Shown: piece by piece, positions 1-5,190 of the stretch
How positions within the stretch are numbered: the stretch's first letter is position 1
Layout of the letters: each line of letters begins with the position of its first letter
DNA from: Bacteroidales bacterium
GTDB taxonomy: Bacteria > Bacteroidota > Bacteroidia > Bacteroidales > UBA10428
Length of the DNA: 5,969 nucleotides
Assembly: GCA_016935595.1 (NCBI GenBank)
Contig: JAFGQQ010000311.1
Location: 1-5,969, forward strand
Direction: 5' to 3'
The notes under the pieces: generated by a model
What the model saw: only the letters and a program-made list of their open reading frames with translations
Told to the model about the DNA's origin: nothing
The model's database searches: none
Position numbers and translations under genes: made by a program

Positions 1-143
1 GCTACCTGAGGACCTAATACAACACCTCCAATTAACAAAAGAACAATGGCCGGGATTTTCAACTGGTTACTTATTATAACAAGTGTTACTCCAGCAAAAA
101 CAGTAATAATTAATATTGTCATATAGGAATATGATAATTCCAT
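1..143 (-). CDS. Cation:proton antiporter-like membrane protein, N-terminal fragment
   Basis: The minus-strand frame opens with ATG at 143-141 and stays open for 47 codons to the window edge, so only the first part of the protein is seen. It begins MELSYSYMTILIITVFAG, followed by a short break (SNQLKIPAIV) and a second hydrophobic stretch ending GGVVLGPQV. A first helix, then a short basic loop with a (K/R)(I/L)P motif, then a Gly-rich helix ending in LGP is typical of the start of CPA-type Na+(K+)/H+ antiporters of the inner membrane, which exchange cations for protons. That assignment rests on family knowledge and only 47 residues; the ion-binding aspartates would lie outside the window. 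There is no Shine-Dalgarno sequence; the bases before the ATG are AT-rich. It is transcribed divergently from the MFS gene at 261. Another polytopic transporter cannot be excluded. Confidence 0.62.
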   Translation of the reverse strand, partial: MELSYSYMTILIITVFAGVTLVIISNQLKIPAIVLLLIGGVVLGPQV

Positions 144-260
144 ATTGAAAAGAGAATTAAAATTGTTTTTTTGTAAGTTAGCGTTTTTTCATAAAATGTT
201 TCATATAAGTTCAACAAAAAAATACTGATTCGGTTATATTTAAGAATAAAAGAAAAATAT
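144..260. other. Divergent intergenic spacer with AT-rich inverted repeat
   Basis: This 117-base spacer must carry promoters for both the antiporter-like gene (minus) and the MFS gene (plus). A 9-bp inverted repeat, TTTTTTTGT at 166-174 and ACAAAAAAA at 214-222, flanks 39 bases. It is built mostly of T- and A-runs, so chance is a fair explanation. For the MFS gene the nearest match to the Bacteroidota -7 element TAnnTTTG is TATATTTA at 235-242 (last base wrong), with no clear -33 TTTG at the right distance. No convincing promoter is seen for the minus strand. The 15 bases before the MFS ATG are purine-rich and almost all A, but are not a classical Shine-Dalgarno site. Confidence 0.3.
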
Positions 261-1430
261 ATGACATCTGATATAAATGTCCCGGTTTATAGAAATAGAA
301 ATTTATACCTGATTTTTATTATCACTTTATTTGCTGTTATGGGCGTAGCCAGCATAACCCCGGCATTTCCTGAAATAATTAAATATTTTAATATATCACC
401 GAAAAAGGTAGGCTGGTTAATTGCCGCCTTTACTATGCCTGGCATTGTTTTAACTCCGGTTATGGGTATACTTGCCGACAGGATTGGCAGGAAGGCGATT
501 TTAGTGCCTTCATTGTTTTTATTTGGATTGGCAGGAAGTTTGTGCACATTGACAAGAGATTTTGAAGTTTTGGTGATTTTGCGGTTTTTTCAGGGTACCG
601 GCGCTGCCGCTTTAGGTACGATAAATATTACTCTGATTGGCGATCTCTTTACCGGAAACAACAGAGCTGCTGCAATGGGATATAATGCCAGCGTACTGAG
701 TATTGGTACAGCTTCATACCCTTTCATCGGAGGCGCTTTGGCTATGCTGGGCTGGAATTATCCTTTTATAATTACACTGTTGGCTATCCCTGCAGGACTA
801 GTAATTATTTTGGCATTAAAAAATCCCGAGCCTAAAGATAAACAGGTGTTGAAAGAGTATATAATAAGTGTATGGAAAAATATTAATCAAAAAAAGGTTT
901 GGGGGATATTTATTATTAATGTACTTATTTTTGTTATCCTGTATGGAGTTTACCTTACATATTTTCCATTATTGCTTGAGGAAAGATTTAAGGCAAATTC
1001 GTTCATAATAGGTTTGGTGATGTCAATAATGTCATTAACAACAGCTTTTACTTCATCGCAGCTTGGGAGGGTAAATAAATTATTCAGGTTTGGGAATATA
1101 TTAATATTCAGTTTTGCTGTATATGCAATAGCATTGATTTTTATTGGTTTTTCCAAATCATGGATAATGATTATACTTCCGGTAATGACTTTTGGGTTGG
1201 GACATGGATTATTGATACCAACTATACAGAATATGCTTGTTGGTTTTGCACCGATACGGGAACGGGCCACATTTATGTCGCTTAACAGTATGGTTTTACG
1301 TTTAGGGCAAACTTTCGGTCCCCTGGTAATTGGACTTTTTTATGGAATCGGCGGAATTACTGTTGCTTTTATAGCCGGAGCAGGAGTAGCTGTTATAATG
1401 ATTTTGATTAAAGCTTTTTTAGTAAAGTAG
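261..1430 (+). CDS. MFS transporter, 12-helix, drug:H+ antiporter-like
   Basis: A complete 389-residue polytopic inner-membrane protein, the usual size for a 12-helix major facilitator. Hydrophobic segments fall near residues 15-35, 50-70, 79-96, 103-127, 137-160, 166-186, then after a charged central loop (about 187-212) near 213-237, 246-267, 277-297, 301-325, 336-360 and 364-386. The MFS motif A lies between helices 2 and 3 as GILADRIGRK (69-78) with the expected Asp73, Arg74, Gly76 and Arg77. The helix-5 antiporter motif C (normally GxxxGPxxGG) is present in degenerate form, GTASYPFIGG (149-158), with Tyr where Gly is usual. This suggests proton-coupled efflux of a small molecule, DHA1-like; the substrate cannot be read from sequence. 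The start follows an A-rich leader (AAGAATAAAAGAAAAATAT). The gene ends in TAG, followed one codon later by in-frame TAA. It stands alone: divergent from the antiporter, convergent with the CBM9-like gene. Confidence 0.9.
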   Translation: MTSDINVPVYRNRNLYLIFIITLFAVMGVASITPAFPEIIKYFNISPKKVGWLIAAFTMPGIVLTPVMGILADRIGRKAILVPSLFLFGLAGSLCTLTRDFEVLVILRFFQGTGAAALGTINITLIGDLFTGNNRAAAMGYNASVLSIGTASYPFIGGALAMLGWNYPFIITLLAIPAGLVIILALKNPEPKDKQVLKEYIISVWKNINQKKVWGIFIINVLIFVILYGVYLTYFPLLLEERFKANSFIIGLVMSIMSLTTAFTSSQLGRVNKLFRFGNILIFSFAVYAIALIFIGFSKSWIMIILPVMTFGLGHGLLIPTIQNMLVGFAPIRERATFMSLNSMVLRLGQTFGPLVIGLFYGIGGITVAFIAGAGVAVIMILIKAFLVK

Positions 1431-1460
1431 AAATAATGGAAGTATAAATAATTAAAGATT

Positions 1461-1530
1461 AAAAAAAGCAGCTGAGACACTTAGATTCAAATTATGAAAA
1501 TTAATAAATATTTTTTAATATCTCAGCGGC
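1461..1530 (-). terminator. Probable intrinsic terminator of the CBM9-like genes (long loop)
   Basis: GCAGCTGAGA at 1468-1477 can pair with TCTCAGCGGC at 1521-1530: a 10-bp stem with one A/G mismatch and a 7-bp perfect core. Read on the minus strand, the second arm ends in CTGC and is followed at once by seven U residues (the A-run at 1461-1467), the layout of a Rho-independent terminator, beginning 30 bases after the stop of gene B. The 43-base loop is much longer than usual but AT-rich, so it may be partly structured. On the plus strand no U-run follows, so it is not evidently the MFS terminator. A small extra hairpin, ACTAA/TTAGT at 1536-1548, lies next to it. Confidence 0.48.
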
Positions 1531-1560
1531 TCTGCACTAAAAATTAGTTCATGAAATAAT

Positions 1561-3267
1561 TTACTTTTTTAAAAATCTTTCCGTAGTTATGTATCCTTTT
1601 TTATCCGTGAATTGAATCAAATAAATACCGGTTTTTAAATCCTCAATACTAATTTCCCAATTAAATGAATGAATATTTTTAATAGTTACAATAGTTTTTC
1701 CAGTAATATCAATTATTGCAATCCTTTCAAGTTCATTTATGCTGGATAAGTAAATTTTATCAGTCGCAGGTACTGGGTAGATAGTAAAAGAAACAGGTTG
1801 ATAATGTTCTATCTTAGTAGCACAATCCAGTTCTATTTCTTCGATGCTGAAGGTAAGCAATCCTGCATCATCCATGTTGTTCCAGTTTTCATCTGTTTTA
1901 CCATTATTTGACCATACTATCCTGCTATCCCCACAACCATCTGAATCCATAATTTCAACATCGAAGCCAATGGTTTGTCCTGCCGGAGAATTAACAGTAT
2001 TACCAACTGAATTTACCAGGGTTGAAAAAGGAATACAGTATTCATAATGATAGATATTTGTATCTCCGGAAGAGATATTTTCCAGGTAATATGCATGTCC
2101 ATAATGCCATCCCTGCCAGGAATCGGTCCATAAAATACGTCGCCTTGTTCCGAGATTCGAACCGGGGGCAAACTCATAGTGCCCATTGGGAAATCCAACA
2201 GGGCCTGCGCCATCGTTTAAATTAGAAGTATTCATATCAAAATAGAGAAAGGGTTTATCTCCTCTGTTACCCATATTCCCGCAACAAAAATAAGGTTCAC
2301 AGAAATAATCCTCCATAACCGAAACCAGCATAAATATTGCCGTATCATTCCAGATGGCCTTCCATATAGCTTTGTAGACCGTGGGTTCTTCATAGTCAGG
2401 TAAAAAGTTTTGGTCAATATCGTAAGGTTCTACTTGGTCCCACAAATCATCTATTGTTCCGTCTATTATAACTTCACAACCATTTGGTAATTTTTTTATA
2501 GAGACATTTGGTTTCCCGACTTTTTGAATACTATAAATAACTTCACCAGCATCATCCATGTTGTTCCAACTCTCGTCTGCCACATCTCCGGTTCCGTCCT
2601 GCATCCAAACAGCCCTGTTTCTAATACCATTTGCACTATCCACATCAATTATAACAACATCAAAACCAATAGTTGGCTCTTTCGATGGTTCAATGGTATT
2701 ATCATTATTATCAGTAAGAATATCTAGAGGAAAATTATATTCAAATACATAATTAGGACTGTCAATTTTGTAGGCATAACAAAAATTTAAATCAGGAAAT
2801 TCAATGCCACAAAACTGATAGAACTGATAAGGGTGTATATCAGGGTCATAAAAATTTGGGGCAAATAGATAATGCCCGTTAGGATAATTTACAGGCCCTT
2901 GCCCGTCATCTAAATTATTCACATTCACATCAAAATAAATTTCAGGTTTGTCACCTAACCAATCAGCTTGACCTGTGCACCACCAGGGACAAAAATCATC
3001 ATCCTTTACATCAATTAATATAAATATAGCAGTATCGTTCCATACAGCCTGCCAGGTTGCTTCATTAAGAGTAGGTTGATCTTCAATACCGTCCCAGGTA
3101 AAGTTTTTTTCAATACTATGTTTTTCAACTTTATTCCAGATTGTATCAACCTCTCCGTCAATTACCGGAGCACAACCTTCGGCTAATTTATAAAATGTAG
3201 CATCTTGTGGAATTACTAAGATGCTATAAAAGGTTGTCATTATTAATATGAAGATAAGTTTTTCCAT
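1561..3267 (-). CDS. Gene B: secreted protein with two CBM9-like domains and T9SS sorting domain
   Basis: A 568-residue protein predicted to be exported and attached to the cell surface. A signal peptide covers about residues 1-20 (MEKL, then a hydrophobic core, mature start near QDATFYKL). Two carbohydrate-binding family 9-like domains follow, about 25-250 and 253-478. Each opens with the family motif: VIDGEVDTIW (35-44) and IIDGTIDDLW (267-276). Each then has AxWNDTAIF, an acidic strand (IYFDVN, LYFDMN), GFDVxIxDxD and WNNMDDAG. The last ~73 residues (496-568) are a type A T9SS sorting domain: YPVPATDKIYL, LKTGIYLIQF and a basic end, RFLKK. The usual YPNP is YPVP here. CBM9-like domains commonly bind sugars; the ligand is unknown and there is no catalytic domain. 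Cys pairs (CPWWC at 93-97; CEPYFCC at 323-329) could form disulfides. It lies 59 bases downstream of paralogous gene A on the same strand, probably co-transcribed. No Shine-Dalgarno site is visible. Confidence 0.92.
   Translation of the reverse strand: MEKLIFILIMTTFYSILVIPQDATFYKLAEGCAPVIDGEVDTIWNKVEKHSIEKNFTWDGIEDQPTLNEATWQAVWNDTAIFILIDVKDDDFCPWWCTGQADWLGDKPEIYFDVNVNNLDDGQGPVNYPNGHYLFAPNFYDPDIHPYQFYQFCGIEFPDLNFCYAYKIDSPNYVFEYNFPLDILTDNNDNTIEPSKEPTIGFDVVIIDVDSANGIRNRAVWMQDGTGDVADESWNNMDDAGEVIYSIQKVGKPNVSIKKLPNGCEVIIDGTIDDLWDQVEPYDIDQNFLPDYEEPTVYKAIWKAIWNDTAIFMLVSVMEDYFCEPYFCCGNMGNRGDKPFLYFDMNTSNLNDGAGPVGFPNGHYEFAPGSNLGTRRRILWTDSWQGWHYGHAYYLENISSGDTNIYHYEYCIPFSTLVNSVGNTVNSPAGQTIGFDVEIMDSDGCGDSRIVWSNNGKTDENWNNMDDAGLLTFSIEEIELDCATKIEHYQPVSFTIYPVPATDKIYLSSINELERIAIIDITGKTIVTIKNIHSFNWEISIEDLKTGIYLIQFTDKKGYITTERFLKK
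1834..3195 (-). repeat. Intragenic tandem repeat encoding the two CBM9-like domains of gene B
   Basis: The two domains are diverged tandem repeats with a period of about 228 codons. At the DNA level, an identical 20-bp stretch encoding the WNNMDDAG region occurs at 1865-1884 and 2549-2568, exactly 684 bases (228 codons) apart. A near copy with two changes is at 3631-3650 in gene A. Sequences encoding AVWNDTAIF or a close variant are likewise repeated four times across genes A and B. Confidence 0.75.
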
Positions 3268-3326
3268 AATTTTTTATTTAGTTGTCTGATATTCAATAGT
3301 TAACATAAAATAAAAATATAATTATT
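3268..3326 (-). other. Short spacer between the tandem CBM9-like genes
   Basis: The 59 bases between the end of gene A and the start of gene B are almost entirely A/T. No TAnnTTTG element or terminator-like hairpin is visible, which favours co-transcription from upstream of gene A. TATTCAATA (plus strand) at 3290-3298 also occurs upstream of gene A at 4990-4998; with its flanks, 15 of 21 aligned bases agree. It is probably a remnant of the leader duplicated with the gene. Confidence 0.45.
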
Positions 3327-4958
3327 TTATTTTTTTAAAAACCTCTTAGTTGTAATATGTCCTTTTTCATCCATATATTGAATAAAGTAAATACCGGTTT
3401 TTAAATTTTTAATATTAATTTCTAAATTATCTGAATGAAAATTTTCAATAGTTTTTATAGTTCTTCCTCTAATATCAATTATCGCTAAATGATCTAATTT
3501 ATTGGAATTGGATATATAAATTATTTCAGTTGCGGGAATTGGGAATATGTTAAAAGAAACAGGGCGGTATATTTCAATTTTTGTGCCACAATCCAGTTCG
3601 ATTTCTTCGGAGCTAAAGGTAAGTAAGCCCGCATCATCCATATTGTTCATATTTTCATCAATTTCACCGGTATTTGCCCATACAATTCTGTTTGTATCTG
3701 AATATCTATAATCCAAATCAATATAATATATATCAAAACCAATAACCGACATTGTATTTGGATTGAAAGTAATATTATCCTTATTTTTAAGAGTATTTAA
3801 ATCTATCCCAAATTCAAAAATATATTTAATAGACATATTATTTTTATCAATATCATACGCAAAACAACAATAACTTTCTTGTAATGAATTTATGCAATAT
3901 GGAATTGGTTCATTAATGTTAGCGGAATCAACAGAAAATATATAATGTCCATTAGGCTCATTGACAGGACCTTCTCCATCATTTAAATTATCTGAGTTAA
4001 CATCTAAGTATACTTCAGGTATTCCAGGATGCCAGTCAGGTGCGGGATCACTCCATAGAGGGGGATAAAATTCACTAAATTCGACAAGTATAAAAATAAT
4101 TGTATCATTCCAAACAGCCTTCCAGTAAGCTCCCTCATAGGTTGGATTTTCATTTATATAGTTATTATTAATTATATATCTTTCAATATTACTCTAGTTT
4201 TCATCAATTTCACCATCAACAATTATTTCACAGCCAGCTGGCAGTTTATATATAATGGCTTTTGGTTTTACTACTTTTTGTGTGCTAAAAATAACTTCAC
4301 CCAACTTATCCGGATTTACCCATTCATCTTCATAAAAATCAGGCCATGCAGTCCTTTGTCTTGTAATGTTGTTTTTATCTAAATCTGATACAACAACTCC
4401 AAATTTTATTGTATTATTTAAATAAGGATTTAGTATATCGTTATTGTAATTTACTAATGTTGTAAATGGAACCAGGTATTCAAATACCATGTTAGCGTTT
4501 TTTTCATCATAAGTATTCGAATATGATATAAGTGAATCTTTTAATAATTTTCCTTTTTCGAATTCGGAATAATCAGGATTAAACATATACAGTCCGGTTC
4601 TTGGGAGAGGAAAGTTATGGGATTCGATACTATCAACATCTAAGTATAATTCAATATTATCAGATTGCCAGCTTTCGAGTCCAGATTTCCATGAAGGATA
4701 AAAGTCATCATCATCAATCTCAACAATAATAAAAATGGCAGTGTCGTTCCAAACAGCCTGCCAGGTGGCATCATTGAGAGACGGTTCTTCATTAATAAAA
4801 TTATTGTCAATCTTATATTTCTTGGTTCCGTTCCATATTTCATCAACTTTTCCGTCAATTACCGGAGCAAGACCAGTTGGTAATTTATAAAAAACAGCAT
4901 CCTGCGAAAAACACATAATATAAGTTGATATAAAAAATAAACATGCAATCGTTTTCAT
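3327..4958 (-). pseudogene. Gene A: CBM9-like/T9SS paralogue interrupted by one amber codon
   Basis: Reading from ATG at 4958-4956, the frame encodes a signal peptide (about 1-18, ending MCFS before QDAVFYKL), a first CBM9-like domain (about 22-230, VIDGKVDEIW at 33-42) and the start of a second (IVDGEIDEN, 246-254). TAG follows at codon 255. In the same frame, all codons from 256 to 543 are open, encoding the rest of domain 2 (WKAVWNDT, PNGHY, IGFDIYYIDLD, NNMDDAG) and a T9SS type A sorting domain (about 472-543: FPIPATEIIYI, LKTGIYFIQY, RFLKK), ending in TAA. The architecture and length match gene B (568). The amber replaces the conserved Trp of the IDGxxDxxW motif. As read, the product would be 254 residues: a signal peptide, one domain, no sorting tail. 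A 169-residue frame from 3836 starts at an internal Met and is not a separate gene. A sequencing error at one base would restore an intact gene. Confidence 0.86.
4194..4196 (-). other. In-frame amber codon replacing a conserved tryptophan
   Basis: The minus-strand codon is TAG (CTA on the plus strand). Aligning IDEN*SNIE here with IDDLWDQVE of gene B domain 2, and with VDTIW and VDEIW of the first domains, puts the stop on the invariant Trp. TGG to TAG is a single G-to-A change. The MFS gene in this window also ends in TAG, so UAG is used as a stop here. Confidence 0.88.
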
Positions 4959-5003
4959 ATAAAATTTTAATAACTAAATAACTATCTATTATTCAATATT
5001 AAA

Positions 5004-5074
5004 TTTTTAGGATTTTTGGAATTTTTTTAAAATTTTTTTCGAATATATTTTTTAAAGTTACTTAATGATTTTTT
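5004..5074. other. Phased T-tracts, candidate curved DNA
   Basis: Runs of T lie at 5004-5008, 5013-5017, 5022-5028, 5033-5039, 5048-5053 and 5069-5074. Their centres are spaced about 9, 10, 11, 14 and 21 bases, close to one or two helical turns for most intervals. Phased A/T-tracts of five or more bases are known to bend DNA. In the transcript of gene A the same runs form an A-rich leader, so translation rather than curvature may be the selected property. Confidence 0.4.
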
Positions 5075-5101
5075 AATTGAAGCAAGATATTTATTTAATT
5101 C

Positions 5102-5120
5102 TTGATTAATAATTAATCAA
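5102..5120. promoter_or_regulatory. 19-bp perfect palindrome, candidate operator
   Basis: TTGATTAAT, one central A, then ATTAATCAA: a perfect inverted repeat of 9-bp arms. The 11-bp sequence AATTAATCAAA occurs at 5111-5121 (right arm) and again at 5135-5145, 24 bases further on. Such an arrangement suits a dimeric regulator. It overlaps the candidate promoter of gene A. The AT-rich setting raises the chance background, but two 9-bp arms plus an 11-bp direct repeat within 45 bases is more than I would expect. Confidence 0.45.
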
Positions 5121-5145
5121 AAATAATATTAAAAAATTAATCAAA
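5118..5145 (-). promoter_or_regulatory. Candidate Bacteroidota promoter of the CBM9-like genes
   Basis: On the minus strand TTTG at 5145-5142 is followed after 16 bases by TATTTTTG at 5125-5118, an exact match to the -7 consensus TAnnTTTG. The spacer is slightly short. Transcription would begin near 5110, inside the palindrome, leaving a leader of about 150 bases. A second candidate nearer the gene is TAACTTTA at 5061-5054 (one mismatch) with TTG 22 bases upstream. Confidence 0.35.
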
Positions 5146-5160
5146 GTATAAAATATTTAT

Positions 5161-5168
5161 TAATTTTG
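5161..5168 (+). promoter_or_regulatory. Candidate -7 promoter element of the polymerase gene
   Basis: TAATTTTG matches the Bacteroidota -7 consensus TAnnTTTG exactly and lies 22 bases before the ATG. No TTTG or TTG is found at the expected -33 distance, so the assignment rests on one box. The transcript would have a very short leader starting near or inside the hairpin at 5170-5186. Confidence 0.35.
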
Positions 5169-5169
5169 T

Positions 5170-5186
5170 AAAACCTAACAGGTTTT
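5170..5186 (+). promoter_or_regulatory. Short hairpin just before the polymerase start codon
   Basis: AAAACCT (5170-5176), loop AAC, AGGTTTT (5180-5186): a perfect 7-bp stem ending four bases before the ATG at 5191. It could be an operator palindrome at the transcription start, or an RNA hairpin covering the ribosome landing site. It lacks the GC-rich stem of a good terminator. There is no Shine-Dalgarno sequence between it and the start codon. Confidence 0.4.
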
Positions 5187-5190
5187 GCTT

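Noticed and set aside
166..222. Inverted repeat as a terminator or regulatory hairpin between the divergent genes
   Set aside because: The arms are nearly pure T and A runs 39 bases apart in an AT-rich spacer, and a terminator is not expected between divergent starts.
950..1270. Minus-strand open frame of 106 codons inside the MFS gene, and a similar one at 287-547
   Set aside because: They lie antisense to a gene with clear MFS motifs and show no domain, signal or leader of their own.
1844..2752. Several 60-67-codon open frames on both strands overlapping gene B
   Set aside because: They are other-frame shadows of the CBM9-like coding sequence; the repeated ones merely mirror the repeated domains.
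1865..3650. Three similar 20-bp sequences considered as a CRISPR or dispersed repeat
   Set aside because: They encode the same conserved protein block in successive domains at a 228-codon period and are not separated by spacers.
3327..3836. A free-standing 169-residue minus-strand gene with a T9SS tail
   Set aside because: It starts at an internal Met, has no signal peptide, and is in the same frame as the upstream codons back to the TAG at 4194-4196, which encode the rest of a CBM9-like domain. It is the 3' part of gene A.
4194..4196. Programmed recoding of UAG (pyrrolysine or a reassigned stop)
   Set aside because: The MFS gene ends in TAG, followed one codon later by TAA, and nothing around the codon looks like a recoding element. 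The stop replaces a plain conserved Trp, so a point mutation is simpler.
4640..4858. A 72-codon minus-strand frame overlapping gene A
   Set aside because: It is a shifted frame across domain 1 of gene A, whose own frame has the signal peptide and conserved motifs.
5170..5186. Riboswitch or attenuator before the polymerase gene
   Set aside because: The structure is a single 7-bp hairpin with no room for an aptamer and no U-run after a GC-rich stem.
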